Shown here: positions 43,881 to 54,020 of the stretch, in pieces
Layout of the letters: every line of letters begins with the position of its first letter
Numbering within the stretch: position 1 is the stretch's first letter
Source of the DNA: Bordetella genomosp. 9
GTDB lineage: Bacteria > Pseudomonadota > Gammaproteobacteria > Burkholderiales > Burkholderiaceae_B
Reading direction: 5' to 3'
Length of the DNA: 64,000 bases
Assembly: GCF_002261425.1 (NCBI RefSeq)
Contig: NZ_NEVJ01000003.1
Span: forward strand, 3,162,001-3,226,000
Position numbers and translations under genes: made by a program
Notes under the pieces: generated by a model
What the model saw: the letters and a program-made list of their open reading frames with translations, nothing else
The model's database searches: none
Told to the model about the DNA's origin: nothing

Positions 43881-44251
43881 GCGAGGTCCGAGCCGTAGAC
43901 ATCGGATTGGCGCAACAGATCCATGCCCTTGTCGACGTTCAAGGCGGTCTTGATCCCGCTCAGCGACATGCCCAGTTCGATCAGGGTGATGGCCACCGCC
44001 GGGCGCATGCCGACGATGACCGTATTGGCGTCCATGATGCGTGCCATGGAAGCAATGTGGGCCAGCGTGCGGCCGATGAAGGAATCGACGATCTCCAGGG
44101 CCGAGATATCGATCAGCACGCCGCGCGCGTGCGTCCGCGACAACTGTTGCGTCAGGTCGTCCTGCAAGGTGACGGCCAACTGGTCATGCAGTTCGACCTG
44201 TATGGTCACCAGCAGGTAGTCCTGCAGCTTGAGTATCGGAATACGGTCCAT
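43877..44251 (-). CDS. rsbS: RsbS-like STAS-domain protein
   Basis: A 124-residue STAS domain. The start is ATG 44251 (MDRIPILKLQDYLLVTIQ), four bases after the rsbR stop; the frame upstream runs into rsbR and is not used. GVLIDISALEIVDSFIGRTL contains S57, the equivalent of the phosphorylated serine of Bacillus RsbS. In the family it forms the core of the stressosome with RsbR and holds RsbT until stress triggers phosphorylation. Confidence 0.9.
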   Translation of the reverse strand: MDRIPILKLQDYLLVTIQVELHDQLAVTLQDDLTQQLSRTHARGVLIDISALEIVDSFIGRTLAHIASMARIMDANTVIVGMRPAVAITLIELGMSLSGIKTALNVDKGMDLLRQSDVYGSDLA

Positions 44252-44255
44252 GGCC

Positions 44256-45122
44256 TTACGCCTTGCCGCCCTGCATCCGAGCGACCTGCTGGCCGGTCTT
44301 GAACAAGGCCACGCGCAGGGCTTCCGACAGGGTCGACTTGGTGACGACGTCACCCAGCTCCACGCCCAGGTGCACGATGGTCTGGGCGATCTGCGGCCGG
44401 ATGCCGCTGATGATGCACTCGGCGCCCATCAGGCGCGCCGCGGCCACCGTTTTCAGCAGATGCTGGGCCACCAGCGTATCGACCATGGGTACGCCGGTAA
44501 TGTCGATGATGGCGATCGTCGCTTCGTGCTCGACGATGCCTTCCAGCAGGCTTTCCATGACGGTCTGCGTGCGCTCGCTGTCCAGCGTGCCGATCAGCGG
44601 CAGCGCCAGGATGCCGTCCCAGATCTGTACCACGGGCGTGGAAAGCTCCAGCAACTCCTGCTGCTGGCGCTGGATGATCTGTTCGCGGCCCTTCTGGTAG
44701 GCCTCCACCGTGAACAGCCCCAAGGAATCCAGGATCAACGACAGCTTCCAGAATTCATCGGCCAGGCGGCCCGGATCGTCGCCGAATTCCCGGCGCAGCG
44801 CCGACAGCAGCGGCTGCTTGAGCGAGAACACGAAGACCGCCGTGTCGGACGGCGAAAAGCCCTGCACCGCACGGCTGCGCGACAGCGCCGACAGGAAGGC
44901 GCGGACTTCATCCCACGCCGCGCCGGGCATGCGCGCGTCCATGTTGTCCTGGATGGCGGCAGCGAAGACATTCAGGAAATTGCTGGCCTGTGCGCGCAGC
45001 TCGGTGTCGTTGATCAGGCCCTTCGCATTGGACGACTCCAACTGCAATCCGATCCATTCCTTCAGGATCGTCTGCTCGGTCTCGCGCACGACGGCGGACA
45101 AACTGCTGCTGGATACGCTCAC
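44256..45122 (-). CDS. rsbR: RsbR-like stressosome protein (sensor N domain plus STAS)
   Basis: A 288-residue protein. Residues 1-150 form an all-helical RsbR-type N-terminal domain (TILKEWIGLQLESSNAKGLI, FWKLSLILDSLGLFTVEAYQ). The STAS domain follows from about 160 (LSTPVVQIWDGILALPLIGT), with Thr residues T209 and T216 in IIDITGVPMVDT where RsbR paralogues are phosphorylated. No haem or flavin ligand is evident in the sensor part. It starts with GTG (45122) after TGGAGCA and leads the five-gene rsb-like operon. Confidence 0.91.
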   Translation of the reverse strand: MSVSSSSLSAVVRETEQTILKEWIGLQLESSNAKGLINDTELRAQASNFLNVFAAAIQDNMDARMPGAAWDEVRAFLSALSRSRAVQGFSPSDTAVFVFSLKQPLLSALRREFGDDPGRLADEFWKLSLILDSLGLFTVEAYQKGREQIIQRQQQELLELSTPVVQIWDGILALPLIGTLDSERTQTVMESLLEGIVEHEATIAIIDITGVPMVDTLVAQHLLKTVAAARLMGAECIISGIRPQIAQTIVHLGVELGDVVTKSTLSEALRVALFKTGQQVARMQGGKA

Positions 45123-45330
45123 TTATTGCTCCAGGAAAGTCTCTAATTGAGTGCGGCAACGATCGACGGATCGCGCGGGCCCCGAAAGCGGGGCCAAAAC
45201 GACGCACAGGTTAACAGGTCGCCAAAGAATATGTATTCGATTGCGACGACGTCGTGGCTGTAAGACACAGGAATGCGGAAGCTGCCGCTTATGGATGAGC
45301 AGCAGCTTGGCGGGACCGACCGGCGGCGAC
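45123..45330 (-). promoter_or_regulatory. Promoter/leader region of the rsb-like operon
   Basis: Gene-free stretch between the rsbR start and the metK terminator. It holds a strong hairpin (GGCCCC/GGGGCC with a GAAAGC loop, 45178-45195) in the presumed leader and an AT-richer part (about 45208-45250) where a promoter could lie. No clear -35/-10 pair can be named. Confidence 0.35.
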
Positions 45331-45364
45331 AAAAACGATGCCGCGACGTCACCGTCGCGGCATC
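45331..45364 (-). terminator. Rho-independent terminator of metK
   Basis: On the minus strand a perfect 12-base stem GATGCCGCGACG/CGTCGCGGCATC with a 4-base loop is followed by GTTTTTG. It lies 60 bases after the metK stop codon. Confidence 0.9.
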
Positions 45365-45424
45365 GGGGTGAATCCTGGGCAGCGGCCTACGCCGCCGCGC
45401 CTTGCCGGCGCGCCTGGCCGGTAT

Positions 45425-46588
<1,164 letters not shown>

Positions 46589-46621
46589 GGTTTTGCATTC
46601 CTTGCAGGACCGCGGGGCACT

Positions 46622-46694
46622 GGCCGGGGCATGGCCCGGGCCTGACCGCCAGCGGTCGGATTGACGAAGGTGCGTTGCACCTGGCTCGCAATCC
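46622..46694 (-). promoter_or_regulatory. Structured metK leader: three consecutive hairpins
   Basis: In the 5' leader of metK the minus strand folds into: (1) 46694-46658, outer stem GGATTG/CAATCC and inner stem GGTGC/GCACC around an asymmetric internal loop; (2) 46657-46644, GACCG/CGGTC; (3) 46642-46622, a GC-rich stem with one mismatch. They end 34 bases before the GTG. The shape suggests a cis-regulatory RNA, but it matches neither the SAH riboswitch core nor any SAM riboswitch I can recognise. Confidence 0.4.
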
Positions 46695-46824
46695 GGAAAG
46701 ATTTTGACCACGGCGCGACGCTTTAGCGGATTTTGCGTGCGAACCCAGCGGTAAGCCCCTGGACTGCGCGCGTCGCCCCGCAAGTTGTCGGTTAACTCGG
46801 CGACCTTTGCCATTTTAAGCGAAA

Positions 46825-47733
46825 ATGGCGGCTTTCACCCATTACCCCCGCATGCTGCTCGTCGCCCTGTTCCGCCTGCTGGCCCGCCTGCCGCTCTCCG
46901 TGCTGCATGGCATGGGGCGTTTCTTCGGCGTTCTGGCCTATCTCTGGCCCGGCAAATACCGCCGCCGGCTGCGCGCCAACGCCGCCCAGGCCGGCTACGG
47001 CGCCCCCCGCTTCGCCCGCGAGGCCGCCGCCCAGGCCGGCGCCATGATCTTCGAAATGCCCAAGGTCTGGTTCCAGACCGACGGCTGCCTGGCGCGCGTT
47101 CGATCGGACGACGAAGCCATCGTCCAGGCCGCCCGCGCCGAAAATCGCGGCGTTCTCTTCATGACGCCCCATCTGGGGTGCTTCGAAATCATGGCGCGGC
47201 ACCTGACGCGCCAGTTGCCGCTCACGGTCATGTTCCGGCCGCCACGCCAGCCCGCCCTGGCGCCGCTGCTGGATGCCGCGCGCAATACGTCCAGGCTGCG
47301 CGCCGTGCCCGCCACCATGCAGGGCGTGCGCGAATTCGTGCGCGCCCTGCGGCGCGGCGAAGGCATCGGCATGCTGCCGGACCAGGCGCCGAAGGAAGGC
47401 GACGGCGTCTGGGCGCCCTTTTTCGGCCGCATGGCCTATACCGTCACCCTGCCCGGCAAGCTGGCTTTTCCCCACGACGTCCCGGTCATCCTCACCGCCG
47501 GCGAACGGCTGCCGCGCGGACGCGGCTGGCGTGTGCACTATGTCCGCGTGCCGGGCCCCCTGCCCGCCGACGCGGCAGCCCAGGCCGCGTTGTTCAATGC
47601 CGCCATGGAAACCCTGATCCGCCGCTTTCCCCAGCAATACCTGTGGGGCTACAACCGCTACAAGACCCCGCGCGGCGCCCCACCCGCCCCGGACGCCGGC
47701 GTCGCCGTGGCCTCCGCGGATGGCATCCAATGA
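46825..47733 (+). CDS. LpxL/HtrB-family lysophospholipid acyltransferase (first copy)
   Basis: A 302-residue membrane-bound acyltransferase. An N-terminal helix ([20 protein letters not shown]) anchors it; the catalytic HX4E motif is in [12 protein letters not shown], with [13 protein letters not shown] and [22 protein letters not shown] downstream. It adds a secondary acyl chain to lipid A in the inner membrane. It overlaps the second copy by 4 bases (ATGA). It is divergent from metK. Confidence 0.92.
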   Translation: MAAFTHYPRMLLVALFRLLARLPLSVLHGMGRFFGVLAYLWPGKYRRRLRANAAQAGYGAPRFAREAAAQAGAMIFEMPKVWFQTDGCLARVRSDDEAIVQAARAENRGVLFMTPHLGCFEIMARHLTRQLPLTVMFRPPRQPALAPLLDAARNTSRLRAVPATMQGVREFVRALRRGEGIGMLPDQAPKEGDGVWAPFFGRMAYTVTLPGKLAFPHDVPVILTAGERLPRGRGWRVHYVRVPGPLPADAAAQAALFNAAMETLIRRFPQQYLWGYNRYKTPRGAPPAPDAGVAVASADGIQ

Positions 47734-48620
47734 GCGGGATCAAGCACCGGGCCCTGGTCGCCCTGTTTTCCTGGTTCGGCCGCGTCAGCCCCGCGACGCG
47801 GCTGCGCGCCGGCGCGATCCTCACCTGGTTCACGCTGCTGTTCGCGCGCCGCCGGCGGCGCATCGTGCGCATCAACCTGGATCTCTGCTTTCCCGATGAA
47901 AGCCCGGAAACCCGCCGGCGCTGGCTGCATCAGCATTTCCGCGCGCTCTGCCAGTCCGTGGTCGACCGCGGCGTGCTGTGGTACGGCACGCCCGAGGCCA
48001 TCCGCGACATGGTGACGGTATCCGGGCACGAGGAATTCCTGCGCCTGGGACGGGAAAAGCAGCCGCTGATCCTGCTGGCGCCCCACTTCATCGGCCTGGA
48101 CGTGGCGGCCACGCGGCTGACGATGGAATCGCCCACCGGCGCCACCATGTATACCCCGCAGCGCGACCCGGACGTCGACGCCATCGTGCGGGCGGGCCGC
48201 CAGCGTTTCAATGAAGTGCACCTGGTCAGCCGCAAGGAAGGCGTGCGCGGGCTGATCCGCCACCTGCGCGAAGCGCGGCCGGTGTATTACCTTCCGGACA
48301 TGGACTTCGGCCGCGAAGGCGCCATCTTCGTGCCCTTCTTCGGCGTGCAGGCGGCGACGATACCCGCCACCGCGCAGATCGCCCGCAAATGGCATACGCC
48401 GGTGATTCCCGTCATCGAGTTCTGGGATCCGGACACCGGCCGCTATCACGTCGACGTGCTGCCCGCGCTCGAGGATTTCCCCGGCGACGACACGCTGGAA
48501 GAAGCCACCGCGCGCCTGAACCGCGAATTGGAAACCTGGGTGCGGCGCTGCCCCAGCCAATACTATTGGGTGCATCGCCGCTTCAAGACCCGCCCGCCCG
48601 GCGAAGCCAAGGTGTACTGA
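47730..48620 (+). CDS. lpxL: LpxL-family lipid A lauroyl acyltransferase (second copy)
   Basis: A 296-residue acyltransferase like the preceding one but clearly different in sequence. Its catalytic motif is HX4D ([12 protein letters not shown]), and [21 protein letters not shown] is the second conserved block. Two late acyltransferases in a row suggest sequential addition of two secondary fatty acids to lipid A. The order of action and chain lengths cannot be read from sequence. dapF follows after 55 bases. Confidence 0.92.
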   Translation: MSGIKHRALVALFSWFGRVSPATRLRAGAILTWFTLLFARRRRRIVRINLDLCFPDESPETRRRWLHQHFRALCQSVVDRGVLWYGTPEAIRDMVTVSGHEEFLRLGREKQPLILLAPHFIGLDVAATRLTMESPTGATMYTPQRDPDVDAIVRAGRQRFNEVHLVSRKEGVRGLIRHLREARPVYYLPDMDFGREGAIFVPFFGVQAATIPATAQIARKWHTPVIPVIEFWDPDTGRYHVDVLPALEDFPGDDTLEEATARLNRELETWVRRCPSQYYWVHRRFKTRPPGEAKVY

Positions 48621-48675
48621 AGCCCCGCGGCGCCGCATGCGTCAAGCGGCGGGATTGGGCGATAATGTCGCAATC

Positions 48676-49572
48676 ATGTGGAACTTCACGAAAATGCACG
48701 GCGCCGGCAACGACTTCGTCGTCCTTGACGGCGTGCGCCAGGCCATCACGATGACGCCCGAACGCGCCAGGGCGCTGGGCGACCGTCACTTCGGCATCGG
48801 CGCCGACCAGATCCTGCTGGTCGAACCCGCCACCGTCGCCGACGCGGATTTCCGCTATCGCATCTTCAATTCCGACGGCAGCGAAGTCGAACATTGCGGC
48901 AACGGCGCGCGCTGCTTCGTGCGCTTCGTCCACGACACAGGCCTTTCCGACCGCAATCCGCTGCGCGCGCAGATCGCCACCGGCATCCTGGTGCTGGACG
49001 AAGGCGATGACGAACAGGTCACCGTGGACATGGGCATCACGCGTTTCGAACCGGTGGATCTGCCCTTCGACGCCGCGGGCCTGGCGTCGCGCAAGGAAGG
49101 CGTGGATACGCTCTACACCCTGCCGCTGCCCGCCGGCGATGCGCCGGCCATGCCGGCCAGCGTGGAGATCTCCGTGGTCGCCATCTCGAATCCACACGCG
49201 GTACAGGTGGTGGACGACGTCGATCGCGCGCCGGTCCATGTGATCGGCCCGGCGGTGGAGTCGCACGCGCGCTTTCCGCGCCGGGTCAACGCGGGCTTCA
49301 TGCAGATCGTCGACCGCCACGACATCCGCTTGCGCGTCTACGAACGCGGCGCCGGCGAAACGCTGGCCTGCGGCACCGGCGCCTGCGCCGCGGTCGCGGC
49401 CGGCATCCGCCGCGGCCTGCTCGATACGCCGGTGCGCGTGCAGGCGCGCGGCGGCGTGCTGACGGTGGACTGGGACGGCCGCGCGCTGCGCATGACCGGC
49501 CCGGCGACCTCTGTCTACACCGGCGCGGTCGACATCGACAAGCTGGTCTTTTCCATGGCCTTGAACCGTTAA
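48676..49572 (+). CDS. dapF: Diaminopimelate epimerase
   Basis: A 298-residue enzyme converting LL- to meso-diaminopimelate for lysine and peptidoglycan. [16 protein letters not shown] opens it; the two active-site cysteines are in [13 protein letters not shown] and [14 protein letters not shown]. The start at 48676 (MWNFTKMHG) is chosen since codons further upstream do not match the family. It is followed by DUF484 and xerC in the order usual for proteobacteria. Confidence 0.96.
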   Translation: MWNFTKMHGAGNDFVVLDGVRQAITMTPERARALGDRHFGIGADQILLVEPATVADADFRYRIFNSDGSEVEHCGNGARCFVRFVHDTGLSDRNPLRAQIATGILVLDEGDDEQVTVDMGITRFEPVDLPFDAAGLASRKEGVDTLYTLPLPAGDAPAMPASVEISVVAISNPHAVQVVDDVDRAPVHVIGPAVESHARFPRRVNAGFMQIVDRHDIRLRVYERGAGETLACGTGACAAVAAGIRRGLLDTPVRVQARGGVLTVDWDGRALRMTGPATSVYTGAVDIDKLVFSMALNR

Positions 49573-49591
49573 GCGAGCCGTACCGCACCCT

Positions 49592-50251
49592 ATGACCGAC
49601 AACGCCCTCAGTCCGCAACAGGTCGCCGATTTCCTGCGCGACCATCCGGATTTTTTCACCTCGCATGCCGACGTCTTCGCGGACATGCACGTGCCGCACC
49701 CGCATGGCGGCGGCGCGATATCGCTGGGTGAACGGCAGATCCTGATGCTGCGCGAACGCAATCGCGAACAGGAATGGCGCCTGAACGAGCTGATCCACAA
49801 CGCCAATGCCAACGAAGGCATCAGCAGCCGGCTCACGCTATGGTGCTCCCGCCTGCTGGCCGAAACGCAGATCGACCGCATCCCCGGCGAAATCGCCCTG
49901 GGCCTGGCGCGGGAATTCGACCTGAACGAAGTCGGCCTGCGGCTGTGGCGCCTGTCCGGCATGCAGGAAAGCGGCTATGGCGAACCGGTGTCCGAAGACG
50001 TACGCACGTTCGCGGACAGCCTGAAAGCGCCCTACTGCGGCACCGATACGGAATTCGAGGCGGCCAGCTGGCTCAGCGCCAAGCCGCGCTCGCTGGCCTT
50101 GATCCCCCTGCGCCCCGGCGCGGACGCGCCCACGGTCGGACTCCTGGTGCTGGGATCCAACGACCCCGAACGCTTCGCGCCGGATATGTCCACGACCTTC
50201 CTGGACACCGTGGGCAAGCTGGCGTCGGCGGCGCTGCGCCGACTGGCCTGA
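49592..50251 (+). CDS. DUF484 family protein (GAF-like)
   Basis: A 219-residue protein with the family's opening QVADFLRDHPDFFTSHADVF and a HPHGGGAISLGERQILMLRERN segment leading to a coiled coil, then a GAF-like domain (LIPLRPGADAPTVGLLVLGSNDPERF). Function unknown. It lies between dapF and xerC with gaps of 19 and 14 bases, so the three are one transcript. Confidence 0.92.
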   Translation: MTDNALSPQQVADFLRDHPDFFTSHADVFADMHVPHPHGGGAISLGERQILMLRERNREQEWRLNELIHNANANEGISSRLTLWCSRLLAETQIDRIPGEIALGLAREFDLNEVGLRLWRLSGMQESGYGEPVSEDVRTFADSLKAPYCGTDTEFEAASWLSAKPRSLALIPLRPGADAPTVGLLVLGSNDPERFAPDMSTTFLDTVGKLASAALRRLA

Positions 50252-50265
50252 GGCCTCGCCCCATC

Positions 50266-51219
50266 ATGGACCGCCCGCTGCCCGCGCCGATGCAAGCGTG
50301 GCTGGCGCACCTTGCCGGCCAGCGCCGTTACTCGGCGCATACGCTGGACGGTTACGGGCGCGATCTGCGGCAGCTGGCTGAACTGGCCGGCGATATCCCG
50401 CTGGAACGGCTGGCGCACGGCCATATCCGTCAATTCGTGGCGCGCCTGCATGCCCGCGAGCTGGGACCGCGCAGCCTGGCGCGCGCGCTGGCGGCATGGC
50501 GCGGTTTCTACCAATGGTGGGCGCCACAGGCTGGACTGCCGGGCAATCCCGTCGCCGGCGTGCGCGCGCCCAAGGCGCCCCGGCCGCTGCCCAAGGCGCT
50601 CTCCGTCGAACAGGCCCAGGCGCTGATGGACCGCCCCGCGGCGGGCGGCGGCCACGACCCGGTGGCGCTGCGCGACCAGGCCATGCTGGAACTGCTCTAT
50701 TCGAGCGGGCTGCGCTTGTCCGAACTGACCAGCCTGGACTGGCGCTACGAACGCGGCGCCGACCACACGTCGGCAAGCTGGTTGAACCTGGATGAACGGG
50801 AAGTCGTCGTGCTGGGCAAGGGCGGCAAGCAGCGCGCGGTGCCGGTGGGAGCCGCCGCGGTGCAGGCCTTGCAGGCCTGGCTGCCCGCGCGCGCGGCGCT
50901 GCTGGGCCCGCGCTCCACGCCGTCCGACGCGGCCGCGCTGTTCCTGGGGGCGCGCGGCCATCGCATCTCGCCGCGCGTCGTGCAGTCGCAACTGGCCAAG
51001 CTGGCCCGCGTCGCCGGCCTGCCCGTGCACGTGCACCCGCACGTGCTGCGCCATAGTTTCGCCAGCCACGTGCTGCAATCGGCGCAGGACCTGCGCGCCG
51101 TGCAGGAAATGCTGGGGCACGCGAACATCACCACCACGCAGGTCTATACGCGCCTGGATTTCCAGCACCTGGCCCAGGTGTACGACAAGGCGCATCCCCG
51201 CGCCGGCAGGAAATCCTGA
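50266..51219 (+). CDS. xerC: Tyrosine recombinase XerC
   Basis: A 317-residue site-specific recombinase that resolves chromosome dimers at dif together with XerD. The N-terminal SAM-like domain is at residues 5-90 (RYSAHTLDGYGRDLRQLAEL). Catalytic residues are Arg in LLYSSGLRLSELTSLDW, Lys in VLGKGGKQRAVPVG, His and Arg in HPHVLRHSFASHVLQ, His in LGHANITTTQ and Tyr in VYTRLDF. Its place after dapF-DUF484 supports XerC over XerD or a phage integrase. Confidence 0.95.
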   Translation: MDRPLPAPMQAWLAHLAGQRRYSAHTLDGYGRDLRQLAELAGDIPLERLAHGHIRQFVARLHARELGPRSLARALAAWRGFYQWWAPQAGLPGNPVAGVRAPKAPRPLPKALSVEQAQALMDRPAAGGGHDPVALRDQAMLELLYSSGLRLSELTSLDWRYERGADHTSASWLNLDEREVVVLGKGGKQRAVPVGAAAVQALQAWLPARAALLGPRSTPSDAAALFLGARGHRISPRVVQSQLAKLARVAGLPVHVHPHVLRHSFASHVLQSAQDLRAVQEMLGHANITTTQVYTRLDFQHLAQVYDKAHPRAGRKS

Positions 51220-51289
51220 GCCCTGCGTTTCCGGCCTGGATTCCAGGGCGGCATTTCAGGGCCGGGGTTCAGGGCTGGCGTTCAACGAT

Positions 51290-52396
51290 TCAGGGCTTCA
51301 GCGCCGCCATGAACTGCGACAGATTCCACTGGAACATGCCCAGGTAGGTGGCGGCCGGCAAGCCCGGCCTGGCCAGCGCATCGGAATACAAGGTCCCGCC
51401 CAGCTTGGCGCCGCTTTCGTGCGCGATGCGCTGGCCCAGGCGCGGGTTGCTGACGTTCTCCAGGAACACCGCGGGCACCTTTTCACGCTTGACCTGGTCG
51501 ATGATGCGCGCCAGATCGGCGGCGGAAGGCTCGGCGTCGGTGGAGATACCCATGGTCGAAATGAACGTCACGCCATACGCCTGGCCGAAGTAGCCGAAGG
51601 CATCGTGGGACGTCACCACGCGGCGCCGTTCGGGCGGCAAAGCCGCGAAGGCCTGCTTGACCTGCTTGTCCAGGGCTTCGATCCTGGCGACGTAGGCATC
51701 CGTGCGCTGCCGGTAGGCATCGGCGTGCGCCGGGTCCGCCTTGGCCAGGGCCGCGCCGATGTTGCGGGCATAGATCGCGCCATTGGCCAGGCTCTGCCAG
51801 GCGTGCGGATCGGTATGGGCATCGTGGACGTCATGCGCGCCATGAGCACCATGAGCGTCATGAGCGTCATGCCCTTCACGCGCGCCGCGTCCGGCGGAGC
51901 CGCCGCCCTGCACGCCCGCCTCGGCGGCCTGGCCGGCGACGTCATCGGCGCCGAAGTCACGCGGCTGCACGCCTTGCGACGCCACCACGGTGGCGCCCTT
52001 GAAGTTCGCGCTTTTCACCAGCCGGCCCAGCCAGGTCTCGAAATTCAGGCCGTTGACCACCAGCAGTTGTGCGGCGCTCAGGGCCCGGGCATCGGCCGGC
52101 GTCGGCTCGTACTCATGCGCGTCGCCATCGGGCCCCACCAGCGTATCGACCTGCACGTCTTCCCCGCCGATCTGCCTGGTCATATCGCCCAGGATGGAGA
52201 AACTCGCGACCACGCGCAAAGGACCGGATGCGGCATTGGCGGGCGGCGTCGCGACGCCCGATGTAGCGACGCCCGGCGTAGCGACGCCCGGCGCATCGGC
52301 CGCGTACGCGAACGCCGCGCACCAGGCCAGCGACATGCCGCCCAGCCAGGCGGCCGCCCGCCGCGCCATCGTCGATTTCAAGAATCCGATCACCAT
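51290..52396 (-). CDS. znuA: Zinc ABC transporter substrate-binding protein
   Basis: A 368-residue periplasmic receptor of the cluster A-I metal family. The signal peptide ends FAYA-ADA. Metal-ligand His residues are in GPDGDAHEYEPTP, THDAFGYFGQAYG and the C-terminal GTLYSDAL region. A His/Asp-rich loop (AHDAHGAHGAHDVHDAH) is the mark of zinc-type ZnuA. A Thr/Pro/Ala-rich stretch after the signal peptide is encoded by a 15-base tandem repeat. Start ATG 52396 (MVIGFLKST), with ATG 52369 as an alternative. Last gene of the znu operon. Confidence 0.9.
   Translation of the reverse strand: MVIGFLKSTMARRAAAWLGGMSLAWCAAFAYAADAPGVATPGVATSGVATPPANAASGPLRVVASFSILGDMTRQIGGEDVQVDTLVGPDGDAHEYEPTPADARALSAAQLLVVNGLNFETWLGRLVKSANFKGATVVASQGVQPRDFGADDVAGQAAEAGVQGGGSAGRGAREGHDAHDAHGAHGAHDVHDAHTDPHAWQSLANGAIYARNIGAALAKADPAHADAYRQRTDAYVARIEALDKQVKQAFAALPPERRRVVTSHDAFGYFGQAYGVTFISTMGISTDAEPSAADLARIIDQVKREKVPAVFLENVSNPRLGQRIAHESGAKLGGTLYSDALARPGLPAATYLGMFQWNLSQFMAALKP
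52245..52289. repeat. 15-bp tandem repeat inside znuA
   Basis: Three 15-base units (GGCGTCGCGACGCCC, GATGTAGCGACGCCC, GGCGTAGCGACGCCC on the plus strand) encode three GVAT(P/S) pentapeptides just after the signal peptide. Being in frame, copy changes would only lengthen or shorten the linker. Confidence 0.85.
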
Positions 52397-52416
52397 ACCC
52401 GTGCCTCCAGACTGCT

Positions 52417-53289
52417 TCAACGCGCGGCGCCGCGCGCGCGCCGCGATAGATCCAGCAAACCGCCCTGCGGGCCGCATGCCACCGAAACCAGATAAACCAC
52501 GCCCGCGCTCAGGATGATGGCCGGCGACGCCGGCAGGCTGTAGTGGTAAGAAACCAGCAGGCCAGCCAGCGACGCGGCCGCGCCCAGCAGCGCCGCCAGG
52601 GGCATCTGGCCCGCCGCGGTCCGTGTCCAGAACCGCGCGGACGCGGCGGGCAGCATCATGATGCCGACCACCATCAGCGTTCCGAGCACCTGGAAACCCG
52701 CCACCAGGTTGAACACCACCAGCATCAGGAACGCCATGTGAACCAGCGAGCCCCTGCCGCCGGAGGCGCGCAGGAAGCCGGGATCCAGGCATTCCGCCAC
52801 CAGCAGGCGATACAGCCCGCCCAGCGCCAGCAAGGTAATGGTCGCGCAGGCGGTGACCAGCAGCAGCGCATCGTCGTCCAGGCCCAGCACGGTGCCGAAC
52901 AGCACGTGCAGCAGATCCATGTTCGAGCCGCGCAGCGACACCAGCAATACGCCCAGCCCCAGCGAAATCAGATAGAACGCCGCGAAACTGGCGTCTTCGC
53001 GCAAAGGCGTCAGGCGCGACACCAGCCCGGCCAGCAGGGCCACCGCCAGGCCCGTGACGATGCCGCCCAGCAGCATCGCGCTCAGCGACAGGCCGGACAG
53101 CAGGAATCCGGCGGCCACGCCGGGCAGGATGGCATGCGACATGGCATCGCCCATCAGGCTCATGCGGCGCAGGACCAGGAACACGCCCAATGGGGCGGCG
53201 CCGAACGCCAGGGCGAACGAGCCCGCCAGCGCGCGGCGCATGAAGCCGTAATCCAGGAAGGGCGATACCACCCAGTCGACCAGGGTCAT
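52417..53289 (-). CDS. znuB: Zinc ABC transporter permease
   Basis: A 290-residue membrane protein with about eight helices. LGVFLVLRRMSLMGDAMSHAILPGVAAGF is the conserved loop that touches the ATPase in this family, and VLGTLMVVGIMMLPAASARFW another landmark. The start at 53289 (MTLVDWVVSPFLDYGFM) overlaps the end of the ATPase gene by four bases. It forms the channel for zinc taken up by ZnuA. Confidence 0.94.
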   Translation of the reverse strand: MTLVDWVVSPFLDYGFMRRALAGSFALAFGAAPLGVFLVLRRMSLMGDAMSHAILPGVAAGFLLSGLSLSAMLLGGIVTGLAVALLAGLVSRLTPLREDASFAAFYLISLGLGVLLVSLRGSNMDLLHVLFGTVLGLDDDALLLVTACATITLLALGGLYRLLVAECLDPGFLRASGGRGSLVHMAFLMLVVFNLVAGFQVLGTLMVVGIMMLPAASARFWTRTAAGQMPLAALLGAAASLAGLLVSYHYSLPASPAIILSAGVVYLVSVACGPQGGLLDLSRRARGAAR

Positions 53290-54020
53290 GCCAGCTCCCG
53301 ATCGCGCAGTTGCCGGGCCGTGCGCAGATTGGCGTCCGTCAGGACCTCCGCCGTCGGCCCCCAGGCAACGACATCGCCGGACAGCAACAGGGTGTGCGGA
53401 AAATGCGCGCGCACCAGCTCCAGGTCGTGCAGCACCGCGACGATGGTGCGCCCCTGCCCATGGCATGCGGCCAGCAGCCGCATCAAGTCGTCAACGGTGT
53501 GGGAGTCCACCGCCGCGAACGGTTCGTCCAGCAAGAGCACGTCGGCATCCTGCAGCAGCAATCGCGCGAACAGGGCGCGCTGCAACTGCCCGCCGGACAG
53601 CGTGCCGACGATGCGATCGCCCGCGCCGCCCAGGCCGACCGCTTCCAGCGCCTGCCGCACGCGTTCGCGTTCGTCCGCGCCATAGCGGCGCCAGGCGCCG
53701 ACCCTGCGCCAGGCGCCCATCGCCACCAGCTCATGGACGGTGATGGGGAAACTCTTGTCCAGCTCGGCCGCCTGCGGCAGCCAGGCCAGATCGCGGCGTC
53801 CCGCGCCGCTCACGGTCACGCGCCCCGACATCGGCCGCAGCACGCCCATCACGCCCTTGATCAGGGTGGACTTGCCCGCGCCATTCGGCCCGACGATCGC
53901 CGTCATCGTCCCGGGCATGAAACTGCCGCTGACCTCGTTCACCGCGCGACGTCCCCGCCAGCCGAAGGATGCCGCTTCCAGCGAGATGCGCGCCGGCGCG
54001 CGCGCCGTCTCTACCACCAT
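53286..54020 (-). CDS. znuC: Zinc ABC transporter ATP-binding protein
   Basis: A 244-residue ATPase. Walker A GPNGAGKSTLIKGVMG, signature LSGGQLQRALFARLLLQ and Walker B VLLLDEPFAAVD are intact. Two starts are possible: ATG 54020 (MVVETARAP) and ATG 54047; the first is chosen because it lies within the last codons of the small membrane ORF upstream, allowing coupled translation. It powers ZnuB. Confidence 0.93.
   Translation of the reverse strand: MVVETARAPARISLEAASFGWRGRRAVNEVSGSFMPGTMTAIVGPNGAGKSTLIKGVMGVLRPMSGRVTVSGAGRRDLAWLPQAAELDKSFPITVHELVAMGAWRRVGAWRRYGADERERVRQALEAVGLGGAGDRIVGTLSGGQLQRALFARLLLQDADVLLLDEPFAAVDSHTVDDLMRLLAACHGQGRTIVAVLHDLELVRAHFPHTLLLSGDVVAWGPTAEVLTDANLRTARQLRDRELA

Noticed and set aside
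46589..46813. Upstream extension of the metK frame
   Set aside because: MetK starts at [15 protein letters not shown] in the family, and the upstream region folds into hairpins instead of coding.
50266..51219. Tyrosine recombinase as a mobile-element integrase
   Set aside because: Gene order dapF-DUF484-xerC, family length and lack of attachment-site repeats or a tRNA mark it as chromosomal XerC.
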